Of a stretch of 26,768 nt of DNA, positions 16,177 through 22,399 are shown piece after piece. Below the pieces are notes generated by a model that did not search any database, was not told the origin of the DNA, and saw only the letters and a list, made by a program, of their open reading frames with translations. The stretch's first letter is position 1, and each line of letters begins with the position of its first letter. The DNA comes from a virus, in IMG/VR virus record IMGVR_UViG_3300043466_002346, positions 1 to 26,768 of that record. One strand, written 5' to 3'. Position numbers and translations under genes: made by a program.

Positions 16177-16221
16177 ATGGCTTTCAATACGAACAAACAG
16201 GAAGGCGGTTGGTGGGAATGA
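16177..16221 (+). CDS. Possible 14-codon coupling ORF between the PAPS-like and ParB-like genes
   Basis: ATG lies directly after the TAA of the PAPS-like gene, with GAGG 8 nt upstream, and the ORF (MAFNTNKQEGGWWE) ends in TGA that overlaps the ParB-like ATG at 16218 (ATGA). The arrangement would deliver ribosomes to the second gene. It is very short and could be chance; the two Trp codons at the end are unusual. Confidence 0.35.
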   Translation: MAFNTNKQEGGWWE

Positions 16222-16766
16222 AAATCACTCAACTGATGGCTAAATCACTAAAGGCTCCCAAATGGGGCGCAACTAGCATCTTGAAGCCTGACAAGGCTTT
16301 GCTCCGTCTATCAATGGTTGAGTCTGGATGGTTGCAACCGCTTGTTGTGAGAATGAGCGACCTCACGATTATTGACGGGTATCACAGGTGGATGATTGCC
16401 CAAGAAGATGAGAAATTCATCAAACGCCACGGTGACTGGATTCCTGTTGTTTTCCATGATGTGGACGAAATTGACGCCATGGTTCTACACATTCGGCTCA
16501 ACCGTTCCCGTGGAAATGTCAATTCGTATGCCTTGAGTAAATTAATCAAGAGAATCGTGTCATCGGGGAAATATAACGAAAATGATTTGAAAAATGTCCT
16601 TTTGATGCACGACGATGAGATAGACCTGCTTATGTCAAGCGGTCTATTGAAAATGAAGAACTGGAAACAGTATGAGTATTCCCGTGCTTGGGTTCCGATT
16701 GAGGTTCCAAAAGGCGAGGAAGTTGGAACTTCAATTATTGAGAGACCACCTAATAAAGACCGATAA
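16218..16766 (+). CDS. ParB/Srx-like protein (IbrB-like)
   Basis: The 182-aa protein shows the ParB/sulfiredoxin fold core: SMVESGWLQPLVVRMSDLTI, IIDGYHRW (the GxxR-type motif), a PVVFHDVDE strand, and LHIRLNRSRG (the EN..R-type motif). It then has a helical domain (SKLIKRIVSSGKYNENDL). ParB-fold proteins bind DNA or CTP, and in some families cut DNA. Proteins of this type occur next to PAPS-reductase-like genes (IbrB/IbrA). I chose ATG 16218 over TTG 16209 because it overlaps the small coupling ORF and AAGGCGG lies about 9 nt upstream. It is not likely a plasmid partition ParB: no ParA is present. Confidence 0.85.
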   Translation: MKITQLMAKSLKAPKWGATSILKPDKALLRLSMVESGWLQPLVVRMSDLTIIDGYHRWMIAQEDEKFIKRHGDWIPVVFHDVDEIDAMVLHIRLNRSRGNVNSYALSKLIKRIVSSGKYNENDLKNVLLMHDDEIDLLMSSGLLKMKNWKQYEYSRAWVPIEVPKGEEVGTSIIERPPNKDR

Positions 16767-16767
16767 C

Positions 16768-16796
16768 TTATAAAACACATAAAAATGTGGTAATCT
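16768..16796 (+). promoter_or_regulatory. Candidate promoter of the neck/tail operon with internal dyad
   Basis: TTATAA (16768-16773), a 17-nt spacer and TAATCT (16791-16796, with TG just upstream) could be -35 and extended -10 boxes. The spacer contains CACAT-AAAA-ATGTG (16776-16789), an operator-like dyad. It is the longest gap before the structural genes, and the next gene has an AGGGAG site. The -35 is weak. Confidence 0.4.
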
Positions 16797-16826
16797 CGTT
16801 GAAGCCTTTATTTTCAGGGAGCATTG

Positions 16827-17237
16827 ATGCCACGACCTCGTTTTACGGAAGATGTAGAGTTCCGCACAGGATTGGATTCAAGGGATCGCCTTGTCCGCAA
16901 CGCACGCTTTGTTAAACGACCACGCGTCATTAATGGTCGTACCGTTCCAGGAAACGCCGCCTACTATCGCCGTCGTGAAGCAGAATTGCGTGCAGAGCGT
17001 CGTCAACAGCGAGCCGCTCTTGCTGGTGCTCGTTCAGCAGCCCGTCGCACCCGTGGTGCAGAACGAACAGCGAGCAACGCCGCTCGTACTGGACGAAACG
17101 CAGGCAACCCACGGACTGTTACGCCTCGGTCAACTGCTCCAAGTCGTACTCGTCGTGGTGGAGTTAGGGGTGCGCTTGCCCGTGTTGCTAGAGGCGCTGC
17201 TAACGCACTTCAACGACGACGCAACCGCCGTAGTTAA
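16827..17237 (+). CDS. Highly Arg-rich basic protein, function unknown
   Basis: The 136-aa protein has about 37 arginines (27%), few acidic residues and many Ala, Asn and Thr, mostly after residue 45. The N-terminus (PRPRFTEDVEFRTGLDSRDR) is more ordered. AGGGAG precedes the ATG at 16827, which is preferred over an upstream TTG at 16824. It is the first gene of the neck module, directly before the head-tail connector. Its composition is like histone or protamine-type proteins, so binding to packaged DNA or to the acidic portal/connector surface is plausible. A shifted-frame ORF over the same bases is an artefact of the CGT-rich sequence. Confidence 0.75.
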   Translation: MPRPRFTEDVEFRTGLDSRDRLVRNARFVKRPRVINGRTVPGNAAYYRRREAELRAERRQQRAALAGARSAARRTRGAERTASNAARTGRNAGNPRTVTPRSTAPSRTRRGGVRGALARVARGAANALQRRRNRRS

Positions 17238-17250
17238 TCGGAGATAAGCC

Positions 17251-18123
17251 ATGTTGGTTTCTGTTTCAGATCTAGCAACCTATATGGACATCAAGTTTTC
17301 TAACAGGCAGGAAGATGCTGCCCAAATGGTTCTTGAAGGTCTACAAAGTGAACTTGAGGCTTACCTTCGTCGCCCCATAGAAGTTGCCTCATTCACTGAA
17401 GAATATGTTCTTGAATCAGATCATATTGGTCTTCCTTTGGGTTCAACAATCTTCAACGATTTTTATGCAACATCAGATGTTGACCCTGTTGGACTTGTTA
17501 GTTACGGAACTCCACCTCCAACTATTTATTTCAACAATTCACCAGTTGTTTCTGTGCAAAGCGTAACCGTAAGGAATTTGTCCGAGAATCTTCGGGTTCT
17601 TGGTGAGGCGATAAAAAGGACAGCCACTATTACTTCGGTAACTGTTGCTGGAACCACTGTTACATACACGGCTGCTAATCACGGTTTCACGGTAGGGCAA
17701 AACATTACGGTAACTGGTTTAAGTACTGCTTCTTTGAACCTTAAGTCAAATGTCATCACATCAGTTGCTACTAACACTTTTGCAGTCACACAGAGCGGTC
17801 TCACCGCAGGAACATTCGCTCAAACTGGAACATGCCTTGCGTCGGGTTTTGACTATACGGTACGAAAATTTGGAATTGACTTCTATCGCGGTTCTGCAAG
17901 CGACATAGTACAAGTTACATATACCGCTGGAATCGCTGGTGCAAATACACCGATGTTTAAACTTATGATCCTTCGCGCGGCTTCAAGAGAAGTACAGAAT
18001 ATGCACGACGATGTTGTTGGCATCAAAGATCTGTCTGCTCGTGAAGTAGCAATTGCTGAAGTTGGATTCTTGGAAAAAGAACTCATGGCTGTGAAACGGT
18101 GGCGCAGGAATAGGATTGCGTAA
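17251..18123 (+). CDS. Head-tail connector (gp6-like) with inserted beta-rich domain
   Basis: The 290-aa protein begins MLVSVSDLATYM and continues with a helical N-terminus (AAQMVLEGLQSELEAYLRRP), a beta region, and a helical C-terminus (FKLMILRAASREVQNM). This is the layout of HK97 gp6-type adaptors, which bind under the portal and join the tail. Between residues about 124 and 196 sits an extra Thr/Val/Gly-rich segment (TVTYTAANHGFTVGQNITV and onwards) typical of small phage beta-sandwich or decorating repeats seen mainly in tail proteins. Removing it joins VRNLSENLRVLGEAIKR to SGFDYTVRKFGIDFYRG, as in normal connectors. GGAG precedes the ATG and the stop overlaps the next start. Confidence 0.75.
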   Translation: MLVSVSDLATYMDIKFSNRQEDAAQMVLEGLQSELEAYLRRPIEVASFTEEYVLESDHIGLPLGSTIFNDFYATSDVDPVGLVSYGTPPPTIYFNNSPVVSVQSVTVRNLSENLRVLGEAIKRTATITSVTVAGTTVTYTAANHGFTVGQNITVTGLSTASLNLKSNVITSVATNTFAVTQSGLTAGTFAQTGTCLASGFDYTVRKFGIDFYRGSASDIVQVTYTAGIAGANTPMFKLMILRAASREVQNMHDDVVGIKDLSAREVAIAEVGFLEKELMAVKRWRRNRIA

Positions 18124-18587
18124 TGGTCAGGATCAAAGTATCCGTTGACGCCAAGAAAGCAATTGACAGGATGAGCGATATGGAGAAGCGCTCAAGGGAT
18201 TTCAGGGTCGTTCTTCGTTTTGCAAAAGCAGAATTAGCAAAAGCAAACAAGTTGAACTTTAACTCTCTTGGTCTTCCAGTTGGTGGTTGGTCTCCATTGC
18301 AACCAAGATATGCGTCATGGAAGGCAAGAGAATTCCCAGGCACCCCACCAATGATTGTGAGCGGAAAACTGTTTAGGAGTTTGACACAACTTGATGGTCC
18401 TGCAAACTCAATAGGTATGACAAAAGCAACTTTCGGAACAGATGTTGAGTACGCGAAATTCCATCAGTACGGAACGACTAAGATGGCAAAAAGAAAAATT
18501 GTTTATGAACCAGTGTTATTTGCTAAGAGTTTGGCAATCATTGCGGCTGGCTATGTAACAGATGGACGAGTAAGGATGTTTACATGA
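18123..18587 (+). CDS. Neck/tail completion protein (gpG/GpS-like virion morphogenesis family)
   Basis: The 154-aa protein starts with TAATG coupling to the connector. It shows GGWSPLQPRYASWK, an ELxx...MIVSGKLFRSLTQ stretch (a TGxL-like motif), and VEYAKFHQYGTTK, which is the YAxxHQxG pattern of the Mu gpG / P2 GpS family. Members complete the tail or sit at the neck. It follows the connector and precedes the candidate terminator, as expected. The family is assigned by motif only. Confidence 0.8.
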   Translation: MVRIKVSVDAKKAIDRMSDMEKRSRDFRVVLRFAKAELAKANKLNFNSLGLPVGGWSPLQPRYASWKAREFPGTPPMIVSGKLFRSLTQLDGPANSIGMTKATFGTDVEYAKFHQYGTTKMAKRKIVYEPVLFAKSLAIIAAGYVTDGRVRMFT

Positions 18588-19195
18588 CAACTCCAGTCAC
18601 AGACCTAATGCATGGTGCTCAATGGGCTAAGTATTATGTCAACCAATACTTGACAAATGACATCCCAAACAGACTGAGCAAATACCGATCTGGCTGGAAT
18701 CTTGACGACAGGGAACTACCAGACCCAGAGTTGTATCTAACCTACGAACCAATTGCGCTTGACCACTGGCCGACAATTATTACGGTCTGTATTTCAACTA
18801 ATTCTTTTTCCCGCTACCTTCAGGGATCACAAGGCGACCCTCTTTATGGGGTGACCTACAGCATGCGTACATATGTCTGGACAAAAACAGAAGGTTCAGA
18901 GGCTGTAACAATAATGCGAGATAGGTTGACAACCGTTCTTCGCTCGGCAATTCTTGACAGACCGTGTCTAAATCGCCATGACTCTGTCTACGACACAGAT
19001 GTAAAGATTGATGAATCCACACTAAGAGAAGAGTTTTCAGATTTAACACTCATTAAAGGTGACCGTGTATTAGCGGGCGCTTATTTAGGGTATGATTTAG
19101 TATTGAACGAAGTAATTTACAGGGATCAAATTGCGGCTCTTTCGCAAATAAACCTTGAGGATTACAACATACGCGACAATACGGAGACTTACTAA
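18584..19195 (+). CDS. Candidate tail terminator / neck protein
   Basis: The 203-aa protein begins at an ATGA overlap with the neck gene. It is a mixed alpha/beta protein: TVCISTNSF strand, YSMRTYVWTKTEGSEAVTIMRDRLTTVLRSAI, and a beta/Leu-rich end (LAGAYLGYDLVLNEVIYRDQI). The pattern of a strand, a helix with RDRLTTVLR, and a final strand is like tail terminator (U/gp16-type) proteins, but there is no diagnostic motif. The place, between the gpG-like neck gene and the sheath, fits. Its stop overlaps the next ATG. Confidence 0.5.
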   Translation: MTTPVTDLMHGAQWAKYYVNQYLTNDIPNRLSKYRSGWNLDDRELPDPELYLTYEPIALDHWPTIITVCISTNSFSRYLQGSQGDPLYGVTYSMRTYVWTKTEGSEAVTIMRDRLTTVLRSAILDRPCLNRHDSVYDTDVKIDESTLREEFSDLTLIKGDRVLAGAYLGYDLVLNEVIYRDQIAALSQINLEDYNIRDNTETY

Positions 19196-19569
19196 TGAAA
19201 CCAATTTTTGACGAAGACTTTGCTGGTGATTCTGGCTTGATTAAGGTTTGGAACAACACGCACGGCTATTTGGATGTTTCCGAAGAGGGTCATTTGCTTG
19301 AAGGTCAAAAAAGCGCTTGGGTTGAAGAGACCACAAAAATTATTGATTTGCTTGAAAGTGGCGAACTAATCGGTATCGGTGGCTACCAAAACAAGGATCT
19401 TGAGGCTTCAGTGAAGGCTTCTCCTAAAAAAAAATCCAAGACAGTGGAAGAAAACGAGATCAGCGAATCAGTTTCAGCCCCAGAAGTTCTTCCTGTTGTC
19501 CAAGAAATTGGTGAAGACGACATAAAAAATGACTCATTAGAAACAGATGTTTCTGTTGAGAGCATTTAA
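19195..19569 (+). CDS. Small acidic unknown structural-operon protein
   Basis: The 124-aa protein is coupled by TAATG to the preceding gene. Residues 1-65 look ordered (SGLIKVWNNTHGYLDVSEEG, then LEGQKSAWVEETTKIIDLLE and GELIGIGGYQN); the rest is disordered, with a Lys-rich patch (PKKKSKT) then Glu, Asp, Ser and Val. Short proteins with an N-terminal Val-(N/T)-G beta motif occur near tail genes in other phages, with unknown function. No enzyme motif is seen. A minor virion protein is the likeliest role. Confidence 0.7.
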   Translation: MKPIFDEDFAGDSGLIKVWNNTHGYLDVSEEGHLLEGQKSAWVEETTKIIDLLESGELIGIGGYQNKDLEASVKASPKKKSKTVEENEISESVSAPEVLPVVQEIGEDDIKNDSLETDVSVESI

Positions 19570-19575
19570 GTAATG

Positions 19576-19581
19576 TATACT
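19576..19581 (+). promoter_or_regulatory. Candidate -10 box (TATACT) before the tail sheath
   Basis: TATACT lies in the 59-nt gap before the sheath gene, about 47 nt before its ATG, so a leader with its own Shine-Dalgarno (ACGGAGG) would follow. The best -35 at 17 nt spacing is CTGTTG, which is poor. A boost for the abundant sheath and tube proteins would make sense. Confidence 0.4.
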
Positions 19582-19628
19582 CGCTGTAAGGACTTTCGTA
19601 CCATTATCTGAGACACGGAGGGTGTTTA

Positions 19629-21092
19629 ATGCCCGGAGTAACAATCACAACCGCAGTGCGAACTGGTGCAGTTAATACTGGCATCGCCCCAGCGGCAACA
19701 TTCTTCATTGTAGGAACCACTGAGCGTGGTATTGACACTGAGGCAGTACTGGTAACATCGCTTGAAGACTTTGAAACCAAATTTGGTGGTCATGTCAGCG
19801 GTTCGTACACTTGGTACTCGCTGAAGACCTTCTTTGAAGAAGGCGGAGTTCGTGCTTATGTTGCACGCGCATCGGCATCTGATGCTGTAGCAGGTTCAAA
19901 AGCAATTCTTGTTGGAACTTCTGATCCAGGAATCACGCTGACTGCTGTTGGTAAGGGTACTTGGGGTAATAGCCTTTCAGTTACTGTTACAAACAACACA
20001 ACGAGTTTTGATCTAAGCGTAACCTACAGTGGAACAACAGTGTTCTCTGGAACTGGCTACACAAGTCTCACTGAAGTAATCAGTGCGATCAACTTTGACA
20101 CCACTGCTCAGTACTACTTCACTGCGGCACTCACCGCATCTGCAAGTGCATCAGCATTGTTGAAGACAACCGCCGCATCGGCTTTCGCTAGTGGTGCAAA
20201 CGGAGCAATTGCTAAGAGCGACTACATCGCCGATCTTGAACTCTTCACAGCAGATCTTGGTTCTGGATGTGTAGCAGCACCTGGTGTTGCAACTGGAACA
20301 AGCGACAGTGCACTTTACGACGCACTTCGCGTCCACGCTCAAGCAAACAACCGTATTGCAATTTGCAGTATGGCTGAAGGTGCATCGCTTTCAACTGCAC
20401 GCTCGGCATCAACTGGCTACACAGGAACTGAATACCACGAATACATGGCGTTCTACCATCCTTGGGTAAAGATTCCTAACGGAACCGTAACTGTTAACAT
20501 CCCACCAGATGCTTATGTTGCAGGTGTTCGCAGTCGCACTCACAACCAGACTGGTCCTTGGAAGGCATATGCTGGCGTTGTTTCTGAAGCAGAATTTGTT
20601 TCGGACACAGTTCTTGCTGTAAGCCGTTCAGAAGGCGACCTCATGGACGCCGCTTATTTGAACCCAATCCGCGTTATCAACGGTCGCGTACGCATCTATG
20701 GTGCACGCTCGCACTCGTCGGTAACTGCCCAGTGGCGTTTCATCACGGCACGCGACACCATCAACTACATCGTCACCGAGGCTGAAAAGCGTCTTGAAGA
20801 CCTTGTGTTCTCAACGATTGATGGTCGTTCAACGCTCTACGCAAACATCATCAATGCCGCCCAAGGCGTTCTTGAGCCAATTCGTATCAATGGCGGACTG
20901 TATGAGGGTTTCACCGCAGACGGTCGTCGTATTGACTACGGATACACAATCAAGTGCGACTCAACACTCAACCCACTTTCACAACTTGAAGAGGGAACAG
21001 TAAAGGCTCGCATCGGAGTCCGCGTATCAAGCGTGGGCGACAAGATTGATGTTGATCTCATCAAGTCAAATCTCACAACTGCTTTGGCATAA
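19629..21092 (+). CDS. Contractile tail sheath protein
   Basis: The 487-aa protein matches the phage tail sheath family, which forms the outer tube that contracts on infection. It begins MPGVTITT, a typical PGV start. YHPWVKIPNG (276-285), PPDAYVAGVRSR (292-303) and GPWKAYAG (309-316) are characteristic, followed by NPIRVINGRVRIYGAR (345-360) and the FITARDTINYIVTEAEKRL helix before the C-terminal arm. A Ser/Thr/Ala-rich, variable outer domain covers about 85-225. The ACGGAGG site 8 nt from ATG is strong. The tube gene follows 15 nt later. Presence of this gene shows a myovirus-type tail. Confidence 0.97.
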   Translation: MPGVTITTAVRTGAVNTGIAPAATFFIVGTTERGIDTEAVLVTSLEDFETKFGGHVSGSYTWYSLKTFFEEGGVRAYVARASASDAVAGSKAILVGTSDPGITLTAVGKGTWGNSLSVTVTNNTTSFDLSVTYSGTTVFSGTGYTSLTEVISAINFDTTAQYYFTAALTASASASALLKTTAASAFASGANGAIAKSDYIADLELFTADLGSGCVAAPGVATGTSDSALYDALRVHAQANNRIAICSMAEGASLSTARSASTGYTGTEYHEYMAFYHPWVKIPNGTVTVNIPPDAYVAGVRSRTHNQTGPWKAYAGVVSEAEFVSDTVLAVSRSEGDLMDAAYLNPIRVINGRVRIYGARSHSSVTAQWRFITARDTINYIVTEAEKRLEDLVFSTIDGRSTLYANIINAAQGVLEPIRINGGLYEGFTADGRRIDYGYTIKCDSTLNPLSQLEEGTVKARIGVRVSSVGDKIDVDLIKSNLTTALA

Positions 21093-21107
21093 CGGAGGAA
21101 TAATTAA

Positions 21108-21599
21108 ATGGCACGCCCAACACTCTTCAAGAATCTTGCCACACAGCGTCAGATTGTTGCAAAGATCACCCCAACCAACACCACCTCAAACATCCCGACC
21201 TTCCCTGACTATTTCACGCAGGTAAGTGGCGGAGAAATTACCGCGGCTGTTGAGAAGGTTTACCATGGTGGCGACCTGTTCCCTGAGACCCTTTGTGCTC
21301 CAGCGGAAATCGGCGACATCACGCTGACTGGTTATGTTTCAACCGACGGAGTATTCCTTGCAAAACTTCAGGAACTTCGCCAGAAGGTTGGTCGTATCCG
21401 TTACAACATTGACATCCATGTCTTTGACTGTGACATCCAAGTTCCTGGCGCAGATCGTCAATACACAAGCGCACTGCTTGTTGGTTTGACTGAGCCAGAC
21501 GGCGATGCAACTTCGGGTACTCCAGCAACTTTCGCGATGACCTTCAGCATCTCAACGGTGTCTGTTGGTAACGCACCACAAACCAGCGCATCTGCCTAA
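21108..21599 (+). CDS. Tail tube protein
   Basis: The 163-aa protein directly follows the sheath, as is usual. It is beta-rich, with a predicted tube fold: QRQIVAKITPTNTTSNIPTF, GGEITAAVEKVYHGGD, EIGDITLTGYVSTD, and a final TPATFAMTFSISTVSV. FPDYFTQVSGGEI and PETLCAP match the phi-tail-tube/gp19-like family by pattern. ACGGAGGA precedes the ATG. The protein forms the inner tube through which DNA passes and is expected at high copy. Confidence 0.88.
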   Translation: MARPTLFKNLATQRQIVAKITPTNTTSNIPTFPDYFTQVSGGEITAAVEKVYHGGDLFPETLCAPAEIGDITLTGYVSTDGVFLAKLQELRQKVGRIRYNIDIHVFDCDIQVPGADRQYTSALLVGLTEPDGDATSGTPATFAMTFSISTVSVGNAPQTSASA

Positions 21600-21634
21600 T
21601 TTTTAGGGTTGCAGTTCTGAGTATTTTGTTGTGT

Positions 21635-21640
21635 TAGTGT
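21635..21640 (+). promoter_or_regulatory. Candidate leaderless -10 element (TAGTGT) before the tail chaperone gene
   Basis: TAGTGT fits TANNNT and ends 7 nt before the ATG at 21648. The gene has no Shine-Dalgarno. This mirrors 15031-15036. Without a clear -35, it is weaker evidence than the earlier case. Confidence 0.3.
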
Positions 21641-21647
21641 TCCCTGC

Positions 21648-22178
21648 ATGACAAACTTTACTTTCAACTCTGGTGATGAGCCAGTAAGTTCAGCAAATCC
21701 AGCGTCTTCAGGGGTATTTGAAGACACAAATGTACTCAATAATCTTAAAAAGATTATTTCTGAGAAGGTAAAACGAACAGACATCTACATCCCTGTTCCA
21801 GAGCGTCCAGGCGTGATGATTCGTGTTTCACCTAATATCAATCAGCAACAGATGAAGAACTGGCGTAAGAGCGCGGGCGAAGATCGCAAAAATGGAATGG
21901 ACACGATCCGTTTTTCCGCAAACCTAATCGCAGCCACAACAACTGGAATTGTTCTGAACGATGAAATTGTCACCGACTCCGAAGGTGTTGAGTTGACATT
22001 TGCGTCACGAGAAATCATGGAAATGACTGGAACAACGCGTCCACATCCAGATTGTGTGTTGGCATTCTTTGGTCTTGAGCCACATGTTGAATCAGCCGCT
22101 GTCGCAATCATTGAGTCTGCTGGTTATGGAGACAATGTTGATGCAGTGGACCCCACGAAGAGGTCTTCCGAGAGTTAG
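21648..22178 (+). CDS. Tail assembly chaperone, zero-frame product (gpG analogue)
   Basis: The 176-aa protein is short, follows the tube and precedes the tape measure, where tail assembly chaperones lie. It contains VKRTDIYIPVPERPGVMIRVSP (25 aa strand region), NQQQMKNWRK, and a helical REIMEMTGTTRPHPDCVLAFFGLEPHVESAAVAIIESAG region. It ends soon after in TAG at 22176-22178. These proteins coat the tape measure before tube assembly. A second reading frame continues it (see the extension entry). No clear Shine-Dalgarno is present, see the -10 candidate. Confidence 0.85.
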   Translation: MTNFTFNSGDEPVSSANPASSGVFEDTNVLNNLKKIISEKVKRTDIYIPVPERPGVMIRVSPNINQQQMKNWRKSAGEDRKNGMDTIRFSANLIAATTTGIVLNDEIVTDSEGVELTFASREIMEMTGTTRPHPDCVLAFFGLEPHVESAAVAIIESAGYGDNVDAVDPTKRSSES

Positions 22179-22351
22179 TAGGCGATTTCCGCATTCAATT
22201 AGCGGCAAGGCTTGGAGACCTCTTTAAAACAGACCCAGTCCAACTACTCAACAGCACTGAAGAAGAATGGCTCATACGCTTAGCGTGTGCTAAAGTTATA
22301 CAACAGGATAGAGAAAAACAGGAAGCGGAAGCACGACGACAAAGTCGTTAA
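22142..22351 (+). CDS. Tail assembly chaperone C-terminal extension, reached by -1 frameshift (gpGT analogue)
   Basis: In the -1 frame the sequence is open from 22142 (after TGA 22139-22141) to TAA 22349-22351, and it has no ATG, GTG or TTG start before the conserved region. The product reads HEEVFRELVGDFRIQLAARL, then GDLFKTDPVQLLNSTEEEWL and a charged coiled-coil end (RLACAKVIQQDREKQEAE). This helical, Arg/Glu-rich tail is typical of gpT/T domains. Fusing at the CCCC site gives a protein of about 234 aa: 169 from frame zero and 65 from the -1 frame. It is not translated from its own start as far as I can see. Confidence 0.85.
   Translation, partial: CSGPHEEVFRELVGDFRIQLAARLGDLFKTDPVQLLNSTEEEWLIRLACAKVIQQDREKQEAEARRQSR
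22151..22154 (+). other. Programmed -1 frameshift slip site, CCCC
   Basis: In the sequence GTGGACCCCACG the frame-zero codons are GAC CCC ACG. A tRNA-Pro on CCC can slip back one base onto the identical CCC, and the next codon becomes CAC. The shift must occur between TGA 22139-22141 in the -1 frame and TAG 22176-22178 in the zero frame; CCCC is the only homopolymer of four there. No perfect X XXY YYZ heptamer is present. Confidence 0.6.
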
Positions 22352-22399
22352 TCTGCTGGAGCGCTCATAATCCCCAACCCTTAATACGGAGACGGAATT

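Noticed and set aside
16891-17247. Plus-strand 118-aa ORF overlapping the Arg-rich gene
   Set aside because: It is the shifted reading of CGT-rich codons, has a Val/Leu/Gln-rich artefact composition and no ribosome site, while the Arg-rich frame has AGGGAG before its ATG.
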